Source: Acinetobacter rudis (GTDB lineage Bacteria > Pseudomonadota > Gammaproteobacteria > Pseudomonadales > Moraxellaceae). Taken from it: 64,000 nucleotides of DNA. The stretch is taken from contig NZ_BBRX01000025.1 of the NCBI RefSeq assembly GCF_000829675.1, positions 1-64,000 on the forward strand, given 5' to 3'. Shown here one piece after another: positions 46,196 through 56,258 of the stretch; within the stretch, counting starts at the first letter, position 1; each line of letters starts with the position of its first letter. Below the pieces are notes generated by a model. The model saw only the letters and a list, made by a program, of their open reading frames with translations, searched no databases and had not been told where the DNA came from. The position numbers and the translations under genes are program-made.

Positions 46196-47533
46196 TTACA
46201 GCACAGAATAAAAAGGAAATACTCCAAATATGAGTGCTGATGTCAACATAACCAAGCAGGTAAGGCCTGCCCATTTAAGGGTAAACTTTTGATGGTCAGC
46301 AAATTCAATTGCTGCAAGGCCACACAGTAAATATGTTGAAGGTACCAGAGGTGAAAGTAAGTGTACAGGTTGACCCACAATAGATGCACGAGCCATTTCT
46401 ACTGGACTAATGCCATATTGAGAGGCTGCTTCAGATAAAATAGGTAAGACACCATAATAAAAAGCATCATTAGACATAAAGAAGGTGAGGGGCATACTGA
46501 GTATGGCTGTTATAGGGGCTAGATAAGGTCCCATACTCGTTGGAATAATATCGATGAGCTCTTTGGACATCGCAGCAACCATACCCGTACCTGATAATAT
46601 GCCTGTAAAGACACCTGCTGCAAAGATAATACCGACTACAGCCAACGCACTAGCAGAATGATTGGCAATTAAACGCTTTTGCAGGTCTAAATCTTGATAA
46701 TTTACGACCAGTGCAATACAAAGTGCCAGCATAAATAAAATAGGTAAAGGCAGTATTCCCCAAATTAAACTAACCATTAATGCAAATGTGAGTAGTCCAT
46801 TAAACCAGCGTAATTTTGCTCGATTTGCACTGGGGTCTTTTGAAATCTGAATATTATCAGCATGGCTAATGTCCAGTTCAATAATTCCTAAACGTTTACG
46901 TTCAAAACGGCCATACATATAAGCCACGAAAAATAACCATGCAATTGAAATAAGCATAGGAATGATCATTGGAACAAAAACGGCGCTTGGGTCGACTTTT
47001 AAAGCACTTGCTGCACGAGCTGTAGGCCCACCCCATGGCGTTAGATTCATAATCCCGCTGGCAATCATCATTAGACCGGCCATAATTAACGGGCTCATGC
47101 CTAAGCGGCGATAAAGGGGGAGCATTGCTGCAACACAGATCATATATGTGGTCGAGCCATCTCCATCAAGAGAAACTATAAGCGTTAAAAAAACTGTACC
47201 TAGTGTTACTCTAAGTGGATCTCCTTTGACTTTTTTTAAAATCCATTTTACTGAGGGATCAAATAAGCCTGTATCGATCATGATAGCAAAATATAAAATT
47301 GCAAATAAAAGCATAATGCCTGTGGGAGCGAGTTTTTTGATGCCATCTAACATCATTTCACCCAGAGCTGTAATTTCGATATGACTTAAGCTATCGAAGT
47401 AAAATCCTAGACAATAAGCCAAGACAGTGAAAATTACAGGGATGAGTATTAATGCAACCAATGCATTTAAGCGCTTCGACATAATTAAATACATAAAGCA
47501 GAGGATCATTGAGATCCCTACAAGTGCAAGCAT
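46196..47533 (-). CDS. Citrate/proton (or metal-citrate) symporter, CitMHS family
   Basis: A 445-residue membrane transporter with about 12 predicted helices. SLDGDGSTTYMICVAAMLPLYRRLG and NLTPWGGPTARAASALKVDP are hallmark segments of CitMHS transporters, which import citrate, often complexed with divalent cations. It is monocistronic in front of the CNNM gene. No citrate-sensing two-component genes lie in the window. Confidence 0.9.
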   Translation of the reverse strand: MLALVGISMILCFMYLIMSKRLNALVALILIPVIFTVLAYCLGFYFDSLSHIEITALGEMMLDGIKKLAPTGIMLLFAILYFAIMIDTGLFDPSVKWILKKVKGDPLRVTLGTVFLTLIVSLDGDGSTTYMICVAAMLPLYRRLGMSPLIMAGLMMIASGIMNLTPWGGPTARAASALKVDPSAVFVPMIIPMLISIAWLFFVAYMYGRFERKRLGIIELDISHADNIQISKDPSANRAKLRWFNGLLTFALMVSLIWGILPLPILFMLALCIALVVNYQDLDLQKRLIANHSASALAVVGIIFAAGVFTGILSGTGMVAAMSKELIDIIPTSMGPYLAPITAILSMPLTFFMSNDAFYYGVLPILSEAASQYGISPVEMARASIVGQPVHLLSPLVPSTYLLCGLAAIEFADHQKFTLKWAGLTCLVMLTSALIFGVFPFYSVL

Positions 47534-47774
47534 AATGCAGTCCTTTGATCTATTTTTTAATGAGATTTTCTTTTGGTGAGAGTACTGATCCTATCTTGGA
47601 CCAGCCAGCCCATTTAAATTGAACTGATATCTCCATAACCATTCATTATTTTAATGATTGTTTAAGAAATATTAAACAATCTATTTTTAATGTTAAGGTG
47701 TTTTGCATTTTTATGGTAAATGGTACTTAAAAAATAATGAGTTAGAGAGGTGTTTAATTATTTTAGGCAAATAA

Positions 47775-47796
47775 AAGGCAGTCAATTAACTGCCTT
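47775..47796 (-). terminator. Terminator of the CNNM/CBS gene
   Basis: An 8-bp stem AAGGCAGT/ACTGCCTT with loop CAATTA; minus-strand T-rich tail. About 35 nt after the stop. Confidence 0.75.
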
Positions 47797-47830
47797 ATAA
47801 ATACAAAAGAATCTGTAGTGAAGAAATGAA

Positions 47831-49168
47831 TCAGTCTTTGGTATTTTCCTTCGCATCTTCAGTTGTCAGTGGATTGGCTTGTTTAAGTAAGCGAGTCACC
47901 AAGAGTTGATCGATTTTATAGTTGTCTACATCAACAACCTCAAATTTATAGTCACCATAGATGACAACGTCAGCAGGACGTGGAATTTTACGCAGTTGGT
48001 ACATCATAAAACCAGCCAGCGTTTCATAATTCTCATTGTCAGGCATACTATCAATAGCCAATGCATGCATTAGATCTTCAATTGGTGTACTGCCTTCAAT
48101 TAACCAGGAGTCAGGGTCTCGTTGAATAATTTGTTGCTCATCTTCAATTGGTGTACCCCAATCCCCCATGACAGTACTCATAATGTCAGATAAGGTAATT
48201 ACGCCCACGACGAGCGCATATTCATTGATGACAACAGCAAACTTTTCTTTACTTGAGCGAAAACGGTCTAGAGATTCGGATAAGGTTAATGTATCTGGAA
48301 TCGTAAGTACATTTCGTATTGTAGATTCATTGAGTTGGTTTAGTTTTTGATTATTTAAAATTCTCACCAAAATATCTTTGGCATCTACATAACCAATGAC
48401 ATGATCGATGTTTTCATTACAGACTAAAAACTTTGAAAATGGAAACTCAGCGAGTTTAGAGCGAATACTTTCTTCAGATTCATTTAAAGTAAAATACACA
48501 ACATTTTCACGTGTTGTCATACTCGAAGGGACATTACGTTCTTCAAGTTCAAATACGTTTTCAATAAAGTGATGTTCTTGCTTTTGAAGTACACCCGCTT
48601 GAGCACCAGCATTTACTGTCGCTGAAATATCATCAAAAGTAAGGCTATCATCACGTTTAGTTGTCACTTTAAAAACTCTAAAAATAGAGTTAGCAATGAT
48701 ATTAATTACCCATGCTAAAGGTTTGCAGATTTTAATAAAGATATTGATGGGATTAACCACCATAATCGAGAGCTTCTCTGGAAATATCATGGCCAAACGT
48801 TTTGGCATTAAATCTGCAAATAAAATAAATAAAGTCGTTACAGTGATAAATGATAAGCTAAAACCAATTGTTTCAGCCCATTTACCTTGATAAAACTCAT
48901 TTACTAATTCAAAAAAATAAGGACGTAACGATGCTTCACCGACAATACCACCTAAAATGGCAACAGCATTGACACCTATTTGCGTAGAAGCAAAAAAGTC
49001 TGCAGAGTTTTCTTGTAATAAAATGACTTTATTTGCACGCTCATCTGTCTCAGCAAGGAGTCTTAACTTTATTTTGCGTGAGCCAGCGATAGCAATTTCA
49101 GATAGAGATAAAAAGAATGAGCATGATACCAATATGATCAGTATTATCATGCTTTGAAAAATATCCAT
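47831..49168 (-). CDS. CNNM/CBS/CorC-HlyC domain membrane protein
   Basis: A 445-residue protein of the hemolysin-family group (YfjD/YtfL-like). An N-terminal CNNM transmembrane domain (about 1-190) is followed by paired CBS domains (VVYFTLNESEESIRSKL, VLTIPDTLTLSESLDRFRSS, KFAVVINEYALVVGVITLSD) and a C-terminal CorC/HlyC domain (DSWLIEGSTPIEDL, TLAGFMMYQLRKIP). Family members are linked to Mg/Co efflux and stress tolerance. Monocistronic. Confidence 0.92.
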   Translation of the reverse strand: MDIFQSMIILIILVSCSFFLSLSEIAIAGSRKIKLRLLAETDERANKVILLQENSADFFASTQIGVNAVAILGGIVGEASLRPYFFELVNEFYQGKWAETIGFSLSFITVTTLFILFADLMPKRLAMIFPEKLSIMVVNPINIFIKICKPLAWVINIIANSIFRVFKVTTKRDDSLTFDDISATVNAGAQAGVLQKQEHHFIENVFELEERNVPSSMTTRENVVYFTLNESEESIRSKLAEFPFSKFLVCNENIDHVIGYVDAKDILVRILNNQKLNQLNESTIRNVLTIPDTLTLSESLDRFRSSKEKFAVVINEYALVVGVITLSDIMSTVMGDWGTPIEDEQQIIQRDPDSWLIEGSTPIEDLMHALAIDSMPDNENYETLAGFMMYQLRKIPRPADVVIYGDYKFEVVDVDNYKIDQLLVTRLLKQANPLTTEDAKENTKD

Positions 49169-49408
49169 GCCCCACCTGTAGTTATAAGGATTAATCGCTG
49201 TAGTAAAATGATTTGAGCCGAAAATCTGTATAAGGATAATAGGCTGTAGTTAAAATTAAACTAAGTCGATGCAACTATCAAACAGCGCATGATGAATTAC
49301 AAGGAACTTGTATAACAAGCTTTAGATAACTTAAATAAAACTATAAAGTATTTGTCTTGCTAAACATATTTTTTTTTATAATTTCAAACAACATATGCCT
49401 TTTTGACA

Positions 49409-49435
49409 CCAGTCTTAAAGCTTGATTAGGACTGG
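49409..49435 (-). terminator. Possible terminator of the aceA-linked LysR gene
   Basis: CCAGTCTTAA (49409-49418) pairs with TTAGGACTGG with one wobble. The minus-strand T tail is weak, so termination is uncertain. The remaining 49169-49408 shows no gene. Confidence 0.4.
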
Positions 49436-49456
49436 CATCATAGCATATTTTGCCGA

Positions 49457-50458
49457 TTAGAAGAACGTATTAGGCAATTGTGAATTATTATTGTTGAGTA
49501 AATATTCGCGATTTTCCTCTTCAATAATTTGTCGTGCAACATATAGAATTAACTGACGTAACCAACGATGCGCAGGATGATGGTGTAAAAGTGGGCACCA
49601 AGCCATTTTAAGTTCAAATTCTGGAATATAAAAAGGAGGATCCTTAATATTCAACGTTTGACTTTGGGCTTGTAGACGAGCGATACGCGAAGGAAGCGTT
49701 GCGATTAAATCTACGTTCGCTGCGAGCAGTGCAGGCATTTGATAGTGTCGAGTAAAAACAGAAATTTTACGCTTTTGTCCAATACGATCTAATGCTTGAT
49801 CAATCCAACCTAAACCTGCTTGTTTTTCAGGATTAACACCAAAACCAACGCCCATACCTGTTTTAGAGACCCAAATATGCTGTGCATCTAAATAACTTTT
49901 TAAATTTAGATTGTTTGCAGCAGGGTGTTTGGTATTTAGCAGGCAAGAAAAACTATCTCGCCAAACAAGTACTTGGTGAAAGCTTTGTGGGATTTCATTG
50001 AAACGGTTAATGGCAAGATCAACTTTTCCTTGTTCCATATCACGATATGAAACATCACTCGGAGTAAGGAAATCAAGAACAACATTAGGAGCTTCTGAAC
50101 GTAATGCTTTAATTAAACGAGGAACTAAGGTGGCTTCGGCGTAGTCGGAAGTCATGATTCGAAAAACACGATTACTGGTATAAGGTCTAAACTCAGTACG
50201 TGGTTCCAAGATCATCGACAGATCAGATAGTGCATCACGAATACGTGGTTGTAACTCTAATGCACGTTCAGTTGGCGTCATACCTTCAGAAGAGCGAATC
50301 AGAAGAGGGTCATTAAATAGATTACGTAAGCGACGTAAAATATTACTCATAGCAGGTTGGGTTACCCCTAACTGTTCTGCTGCGCGAGTTACATTTTTTT
50401 CACGTAAAAGTATGTCTAGATAAATTAAGAGGTTGAGATCGACCCGCTCTAGATTCAT
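49457..50458 (-). CDS. LysR-family regulator divergent from aceA
   Basis: A 333-residue LysR protein of the NodD-like subgroup: MNLERVDLNLLIYLDILL start, HTH VTRAAEQLGVTQPAMSNILRRLR, effector-binding domain from about residue 95. An unusual Asn-rich tail (LLNNNNSQLPNTFF) ends it. It is divergent from isocitrate lyase across 491 nt, so it may regulate aceA, but this is an inference from position only. Confidence 0.85.
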   Translation of the reverse strand: MNLERVDLNLLIYLDILLREKNVTRAAEQLGVTQPAMSNILRRLRNLFNDPLLIRSSEGMTPTERALELQPRIRDALSDLSMILEPRTEFRPYTSNRVFRIMTSDYAEATLVPRLIKALRSEAPNVVLDFLTPSDVSYRDMEQGKVDLAINRFNEIPQSFHQVLVWRDSFSCLLNTKHPAANNLNLKSYLDAQHIWVSKTGMGVGFGVNPEKQAGLGWIDQALDRIGQKRKISVFTRHYQMPALLAANVDLIATLPSRIARLQAQSQTLNIKDPPFYIPEFELKMAWCPLLHHHPAHRWLRQLILYVARQIIEEENREYLLNNNNSQLPNTFF

Positions 50459-50949
50459 AAAATAAATACCGGAAATAAACTTTTGAAATCGTCCAGCATT
50501 ATGCCATAACTAAAGCCTTTTGTGTAAAGGCTTTATAAAAAGCACTGATGATTATGCACTTAATTTTTTAGATGTTTTTTTGATCGATCAATAAAGAGTT
50601 AAAGGTTCATTTATGTTAGGCCAAAGTCCTAAGTTAAATGGTCAGCGTGAAGGCATAAAAATATTAAACTAAAGTGAAATGGTTGGTTTTTGAACTTTTT
50701 TATATCATATGCCTGAAATAAAAATATTAAAAAACAATATATTATAAAAGTCATCATAATTATAATACGACTTTGATCTATGTATTTTTTAAATAAATAA
50801 TGAGAATCAGGCTAGAATATTGGATTAATTAGGCCACTCAAACTAAGCTGTGTTCATAGCAATGGAGCGGTCTAAATCTAAACAGTATCCTATACATTGG
50901 ATTTAGTACTTCGACTGATGAAATCCTAAAATTAATACAGGAAAATATC
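50459..50949. promoter_or_regulatory. Long divergent regulatory region between LysR gene and aceA
   Basis: 491 AT-rich nt with no supportable gene. TAGAAT at about 50814 could be a -10 of aceA. The words ATTGGATTAATTAG and ATTGGATTTAGTA (near 50819 and 50897) recur on the aceA side and might be regulator half-sites. The aceA ribosome-binding site AGGA lies 9 nt before its ATG. Confidence 0.35.
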
Positions 50950-52551
50950 ATGACAACTTACCAAACAGCGATTGATGCAATTCGTGAATTAAAAGCGAAA
51001 TTTGGAAATACTTGGGCGGACATCAGTCCTGAAGATGCAGCACGTATGCAATTACAAAACCGTTTCAAAACTGGTTTAGACATTGCAAAATACACTGCAG
51101 CAATTATGCGTCGTGATATGGCTGAATATGATGCTGATTCAAGCAAATACACTCAGTCTTTAGGCTGCTGGCACGGTTTTATTGCACAACAAAAAATGAT
51201 TGCCAACAAAAAATATTTTGGCACTACAAATAAACGTTATATCTACCTTTCTGGTTGGATGGTTGCTGCACTTCGTTCAGAGTTCGGTCCACTTCCTGAC
51301 CAATCTATGCATGAGAAAACTTCTGTTCCTGCATTGATCGAAGAAATCTATACTTTCTTACGTCAAGCTGACGCTAAAGAATTAAACGATTTGTTCCGTG
51401 CACTTAAAAAAGCACAAGATGCTGGTGATACTGCTAAAGCAGCTGAAATCACTGCACAAATCGATAACTTTGAAACTCACGTTGTGCCAATCATTGCGGA
51501 CATCGATGCTGGTTTCGGTAACGAAGAAGCAACTTACTTACTTGCTAAGAAAATGATCGAAGCGGGTGCTTGTGCACTACAAATCGAAAACCAAGTTTCT
51601 GATGCTAAACAATGTGGTCACCAAGCTGGTAAAGTTACTGTTCCACATGAAGACTTCATCGCTAAAATCCATGCATTACGTTATGCATTCCTTGAAATGG
51701 GTCTAGATGACGGTGTGATCGTTGCACGTACTGACTCTGAAGGCGCTGACTTGACTCAAAAAATCCCAGTGGTTAAAGAGCCAGGTGACATTGCTTCTCA
51801 GTACATTAGCTACTTAGAAACTTCTGAAGTTGATATCGCTGATGCAGAAGAAGACGAAATCTTAATTAAACGTGATGGTAAATTACACCGTCCTAAGCGT
51901 TTAGCTTCTGGTCTATATCAATTCCGTGAAAACACGCAAATTGACCGTGTAGTACTTGACTGCGTAACTAGCTTACAAAACGGTGCTGATTTACTTTGGA
52001 TCGAAACTGCAACTCCAAACGTAGATGAAATCGCTCACATGGTTAACCGTGTTAAAGAAGTTGTTCCAAATGCGAAGCTTGTTTATAACAACAGCCCATC
52101 ATTTAACTGGACATTGAACTTCCGTCAACAAGCTTATGACCGTTGGGTTGCTGAAGGTAAAGACGTTTCTGCATATGACCGTGCTAAATTAATGAGCGCT
52201 GAGTATGACAGCACTGAATTAGCTGCTGATGCTGACGAAAAAGTTCGTACATTCCAAGCTGATGCTTCTCGTGAAGCTGGTGTGTTCCATCACTTGATCA
52301 CACTTCCGACTTACCACACTGCAGCGCTTTCTACTCATGAGCTTGCACAAGGTTACTTCGGTTCAGAAGGTATGTTGGCTTATGTTGCTGGCGTACAACG
52401 TAAAGAAATCCGTGGTGGTATCGCTTGTGTTAAACACCAAGCAATGGCGGGTTCTGACATCGGTGATGATCACAAAGAAATCTTCTCTGGTGACAACGCG
52501 TTGAAAGCACATGATGATGCTAAAAACACAATGAACCAATTCTCTGCTTAA
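50950..52551 (+). CDS. aceA: Isocitrate lyase (long type)
   Basis: Splits isocitrate into succinate and glyoxylate, the first step of the glyoxylate shunt needed for growth on acetate, fatty acids and alkanes. 533 residues, the Pseudomonas/Acinetobacter long form rather than the 434-residue E. coli type. The active-site motif is KQCGH in DAKQCGHQAGKVTVPHEDF. Codon use is strongly biased as in highly expressed genes. The malate synthase gene is not adjacent. Confidence 0.97.
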   Translation: MTTYQTAIDAIRELKAKFGNTWADISPEDAARMQLQNRFKTGLDIAKYTAAIMRRDMAEYDADSSKYTQSLGCWHGFIAQQKMIANKKYFGTTNKRYIYLSGWMVAALRSEFGPLPDQSMHEKTSVPALIEEIYTFLRQADAKELNDLFRALKKAQDAGDTAKAAEITAQIDNFETHVVPIIADIDAGFGNEEATYLLAKKMIEAGACALQIENQVSDAKQCGHQAGKVTVPHEDFIAKIHALRYAFLEMGLDDGVIVARTDSEGADLTQKIPVVKEPGDIASQYISYLETSEVDIADAEEDEILIKRDGKLHRPKRLASGLYQFRENTQIDRVVLDCVTSLQNGADLLWIETATPNVDEIAHMVNRVKEVVPNAKLVYNNSPSFNWTLNFRQQAYDRWVAEGKDVSAYDRAKLMSAEYDSTELAADADEKVRTFQADASREAGVFHHLITLPTYHTAALSTHELAQGYFGSEGMLAYVAGVQRKEIRGGIACVKHQAMAGSDIGDDHKEIFSGDNALKAHDDAKNTMNQFSA

Positions 52552-52569
52552 GTAGCGATTGGTAATCAA

Positions 52570-52603
52570 AAAACCCTGTAGTTATCAACTACAGGGTTTT
52601 TTT
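52570..52603 (+). terminator. Terminator after aceA
   Basis: A 14-bp perfect stem (AAAACCCTGTAGTT with its complement), loop ATC and T7: one of the strongest in the window. Confidence 0.95.
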
Positions 52604-52620
52604 ATATCTGATGTTTAAAT

Positions 52621-52648
52621 AAAAACGAGGTGCCAATAGGCACCTCGT
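52621..52648 (-). terminator. Terminator of the NlpE-like gene
   Basis: ACGAGGTGCC/GGCACCTCGT (10 bp), loop AATA, followed by T5 on the minus strand. It sits back-to-back with the aceA terminator. Confidence 0.9.
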
Positions 52649-52682
52649 AATTTTAAAAAACAAATACTGTTAAAAAGAAAGA

Positions 52683-53213
52683 TTAGTGGCTTTGTTTTTG
52701 TAGTTCATAGTTTTTAGCTAAGTTACCTTGGATAATATTGCCATCTTGATCGAGTGCAATGATGTGATTTTCGCTAACGAAGTATTGGCTTTTCTCTGCT
52801 GCTTCATCGAGTACTGCAATGTTGCCTGTTTTATCAAAGCTAAACTTACCCTTAGTGATGATCGCTTTGGCATCACCTTTTCCGAGGTAGGTTTGAGATA
52901 ACTCATATGTTTTATCTGCATTTAAAGTAAGCTTGGTTTCTATACCTTCACAGCTTGCACATGGCAATATACCTTTATAGCTACCATTCCAATCAAGGCT
53001 GGCTTGTGCATTGCCTTCAACAGACGGTTTAATGGCTTCTACTGCACTAGCAGCCGTTTCGGTGACTTGGCTAGCTACTGTTTCAACAACTTGACTTGCA
53101 GTAACTTCAGCTGTTTGTGATGTACTCGTGCTGTCAGTTGTATTTTGATTTGTTTTTGAACATGCTGCTAAGGCAAGTGTACTCAGTGATAGAACAAGTA
53201 ATGTTTTTTTCAT
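52683..53213 (-). CDS. NlpE-like lipoprotein
   Basis: A 176-residue lipoprotein with lipobox LAAC (Cys18). A long Thr/Ser/Val/Ala-rich linker (about residues 20-68, repeats of VVETVASQVTETAAS) precedes an NlpE N-terminal-type domain: YKGILPCASCEGIETKLTL with the CxxC. NlpE in E. coli senses surface and copper stress and lipoprotein-trafficking faults through Cpx. No C-terminal NlpE OB domain is present, so this is the short form. Confidence 0.85.
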   Translation of the reverse strand: MKKTLLVLSLSTLALAACSKTNQNTTDSTSTSQTAEVTASQVVETVASQVTETAASAVEAIKPSVEGNAQASLDWNGSYKGILPCASCEGIETKLTLNADKTYELSQTYLGKGDAKAIITKGKFSFDKTGNIAVLDEAAEKSQYFVSENHIIALDQDGNIIQGNLAKNYELQKQSH

Positions 53214-53420
53214 GATTTTTCCTATATAAAATAAAAGTCTACGTTTGCATACTAAACAATATTATCAATAATTTTGCAAAAAAAATTCAACCTAAGTTTT
53301 AAACTAGGTTGAAGTTGGTTTGTTAATAACTTGCTGAATATTAAATATTTATTTTATTTTTTTAACTGTTTGAGTATTCGTTTACTTTTGTTGCAAAATT
53401 ATTGCATAAGGAAATTTCTA

Positions 53421-53460
53421 TAAAAATACAGCGTTGAAAAGAGAATCCATTTCAACGCTG
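53421..53460 (-). terminator. Terminator of yqiK
   Basis: An 11-bp perfect stem (CAGCGTTGAAA/TTTCAACGCTG at 53429-53439 and 53450-53460), 10-nt loop, and T5 on the minus strand. Confidence 0.85.
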
Positions 53461-53466
53461 AATAGT

Positions 53467-55179
53467 TTAGTCTTGTGGACTAGCTGTTTTTTTTAGACTT
53501 TGAGTTAGTCCATTGATGTCACCACCTTGGATACCTAACTCATTCATCAGGCTATCAATTAATGGTGCTTGTGAACGATAGCGTAAGGCACTATTTACGA
53601 CTTGGTCTGATAGAGCAACTTGTCCTGATTCATCAGTACTCGAAGCTGTAGAGCCACCTACACCACCTAAGCCGTTGACTTGGAGTATCTTAATATCATC
53701 AATATTTTCCATCGGCTTAACGCTTTCACGGATGATCTCAGGCAAGTATTTAATTAATGCTAAACGTACTTGCATTTCTACTTGTTCTGTAGACAAAATA
53801 TTGTTGGCTTCGTTGACAGCACGAGTACCTTCAGCATCAACTTGATATTGTTTTTCTTGTGCAAGGGCCAATAAGATTTTTGCATCAGATTCACCTTTGG
53901 CTTTGAGGCGCTGTTTTTCAGCATCAGCTTCAGCACTAATGCGGATTGCCTCAGCTTCGTCGACTGCTGCTTTTTTACCTGCTTCTGCCGCAACTGTAAT
54001 CGAAATTGCATCTTTTTCAGCTTCTTGCTTTGCGGCAACCAAATCTACAGCTTTGGCACGCTCTGCACGCTGTGTTTCACGTACAGTAAGTACTTCTTCC
54101 TCTGCTTTAACTGCTTGAGCACGTGCTAAATCAGCCTGAGCTTTGGCTTCTGACTCTGCACGAGATTTTTCAGCAATTGCAATTGCACGGTCTTGTTCAG
54201 CAAGCTCGATGGTTTTCTTTTGTTCAACTTGGGCTTTTTGAATTTGCTGAGCTTTAATAATGTTTTCATTTTCAACATCACGCGCAGAAGCAATACGTTT
54301 TAATTCGACTTCACGATTTGCAGCGATTTGAGCTTCTTCGGCTTCACGTTTTTTTGCAGCTTCTTGAGTTGAAATTTCTGCAAGTTGTTCTGCACGGCGA
54401 ATTGAGATTTCACGCTCTTGTTGAAGTTTTGCGTACTCTTCTTCACGTAAAATCTGTAAACGTGCTTGTTCTGTTTCTAGATTTTTAGCTTTTATTGCGA
54501 GATCCGCATCTTGCTCAATATCGTTACGCTTTTTACGACGATCTTCAATCGTTTCAGTTAACTTCGTTAAACCTTCTGCATCGAAGGCATTTTGTGGGTT
54601 GAAATACTCAAAACCAGTTTGATCTAGACCGGTCAACGATACTGTTTCAAGTTCGAGACCATTTTTAAATAGATCTTCAGAAACGACTTGTTGCACCTTT
54701 TGAACAAAATCTACACGCTTCTCATGAAGTTCTTCCATCGCCATTTCAGCAGCAACGGCACGTAAAGAGTCGACAAATTTACCTTCGACCAAATCTTTAA
54801 GTTCCTGCGGTGACATGGTTTTTTTACCGAGCGTTTGTGCTGCAGTGGCGATAGATTCGGCTGTCGGTTTTACACGCACATAAAATTCGGCCATTACATC
54901 AACACGCATACGATCACGCGTAATGAGTGCTTGATCAGCAGCACGTTTTACTTCAAGACGTAGGGTATTCATGTTTACAGGAATAACTTCATGTAAGACA
55001 GGCAGTACGATTGCACCACCATCTAGTATGACTTTTTCACCACTTAAACCAGTTCGTACGAAAGAAACTTCTTTACTTGATCTCTTATAAAGGCGTGCAA
55101 CAATGATCCCTATAACAACGAGTGCCGCTAAGATAATCCCTGCAATTGTGATAATTTGATAAAAAGTTGAATTAAACAT
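53467..55179 (-). CDS. yqiK: Flotillin-family protein YqiK
   Basis: A 570-residue SPFH/flotillin protein: one N-terminal membrane helix (about 8-29), SPFH domain (residues about 35-210, GLSGEKVILDGGAIVLPVLHEV), a long Glu/Ala/Lys/Gln-rich coiled coil (about 215-460) and a flotillin C-terminal region. Flotillins assemble large cages in membrane microdomains. It lies 12 nt behind yqiJ, forming the standard yqiJ-yqiK pair. Function in Acinetobacter is not known to me. Confidence 0.94.
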   Translation of the reverse strand: MFNSTFYQIITIAGIILAALVVIGIIVARLYKRSSKEVSFVRTGLSGEKVILDGGAIVLPVLHEVIPVNMNTLRLEVKRAADQALITRDRMRVDVMAEFYVRVKPTAESIATAAQTLGKKTMSPQELKDLVEGKFVDSLRAVAAEMAMEELHEKRVDFVQKVQQVVSEDLFKNGLELETVSLTGLDQTGFEYFNPQNAFDAEGLTKLTETIEDRRKKRNDIEQDADLAIKAKNLETEQARLQILREEEYAKLQQEREISIRRAEQLAEISTQEAAKKREAEEAQIAANREVELKRIASARDVENENIIKAQQIQKAQVEQKKTIELAEQDRAIAIAEKSRAESEAKAQADLARAQAVKAEEEVLTVRETQRAERAKAVDLVAAKQEAEKDAISITVAAEAGKKAAVDEAEAIRISAEADAEKQRLKAKGESDAKILLALAQEKQYQVDAEGTRAVNEANNILSTEQVEMQVRLALIKYLPEIIRESVKPMENIDDIKILQVNGLGGVGGSTASSTDESGQVALSDQVVNSALRYRSQAPLIDSLMNELGIQGGDINGLTQSLKKTASPQD

Positions 55180-55191
55180 TTATTGTCTCTT

Positions 55192-55842
55192 TTAAATAAA
55201 TTCTGATGTAGCTTTAAAACCCAGTGTAGTGCGTTGTGTTAAGACAACGTGTTGTCCTTGAACATAAATAGTATCTGTTTCAGGTTCGACTAAAACGTAG
55301 TGGGTTAAACCAAATTGATCCTTCACTTTGGCTTGTGCTGGAGAATTAGGCTTAGCTTCACCTAGTATAATTATCCCTGTTCTGCCAATAAGTTCATCAC
55401 TATAGATCGCTGTGCTTTGGTCTTGAGGTAAAATTTTGGCAATTATGAGAGCACTAAAGCGTACTAGAGGCATACACAATAGCAAACTTGCAGGTGCAGC
55501 AATCCAGATAGATAAATAGTGTCCAGACACTGTATAAATTAAGGACTGGCCGATGAAGCCAAATAGGGCATATACCGTGAGGAAAATGACGAACCAAATC
55601 AGCAAAGGTACTTTGCCGAGATATAGCCATTCTAAAAGACTTACAAATGCTGAATTATTTTCTACAGTTTGTAATTCAACATGTTGGCCAGTAATTTGAT
55701 CAGGAAGAAATTGTTCTAATAAACCTTGGCTACTTGAGCCAACTAATAAAAGAATGGCCTCAGTAATACCTAAAAACAGCATTAAACATAAACTGATGCT
55801 AAAAACTAAATTGGCAGGCTCTATAAATAATTGCCATAACAT
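55192..55842 (-). CDS. yqiJ: YqiJ-family membrane protein with OB-fold domain
   Basis: A 216-residue protein with about four membrane helices (MLWQLFIEPANLVFSISLCL..., VPLLIWFVIFLTVYALFGF, IWIAAPASLLLCMPLVRF) and a C-terminal OB/NfeD-like domain (GRTGIIILGEAKPNSPAQAK). NfeD-type partners typically accompany flotillins. It is first in an operon with yqiK. Confidence 0.9.
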   Translation of the reverse strand: MLWQLFIEPANLVFSISLCLMLFLGITEAILLLVGSSSQGLLEQFLPDQITGQHVELQTVENNSAFVSLLEWLYLGKVPLLIWFVIFLTVYALFGFIGQSLIYTVSGHYLSIWIAAPASLLLCMPLVRFSALIIAKILPQDQSTAIYSDELIGRTGIIILGEAKPNSPAQAKVKDQFGLTHYVLVEPETDTIYVQGQHVVLTQRTTLGFKATSEFI

Positions 55843-55997
55843 AAGATATAAATTACCCGTAATATCTGTAAAATAAGTTAATTATTTGAAATAGTATTAG
55901 ATAAATAAATGAGTTAGATTTATTTAAAATTTAATTAGCACATATTATAAGCTACAGCAGCGGCTTGCAAGAAAAAAAGAAATTATGAATTTTAGAT

Positions 55998-56212
55998 AAA
56001 AAAATACGCAATGATTGGGGTGATCATTGCGTAGAACAACGAATCTGCTTTCACAGCTTCGGTTAAGTTGGAGGATATGGAATCAACTGAGTCCATGCCA
56101 TGTAGAGATAATAGATAAATTCACCTGCAGACTCATTGGTATTCGCGTAATTAAGTGTAATATCACGTTAATTTATATGAGGTTTTCGCAAGTAGGTATC
56201 CTCTCTACATGT
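55998..56212 (-). ncRNA. aar: Candidate small RNA downstream of trpS (Aar-like)
   Basis: The 416-nt gap 55843-56258 contains no convincing gene but has, on the minus strand, a promoter-like pair TTGTTG (56242-56247) and TAAATA (56219-56224) spaced 17 nt, and a strong terminator (TACGCAATGAT/ATCATTGCGTA at 56005-56015 and 56023-56033, then T7). The predicted transcript is about 200 nt. An sRNA called Aar, about 180 nt, was described next to trpS in A. baylyi (recalled from memory). The location and size agree; sequence identity was not checked. The alternative is a trpS 3' UTR. Confidence 0.55.
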
Positions 56213-56258
56213 AGGCTATATTTATATTATGAATTGATATTCAACAATATAAATCGAC

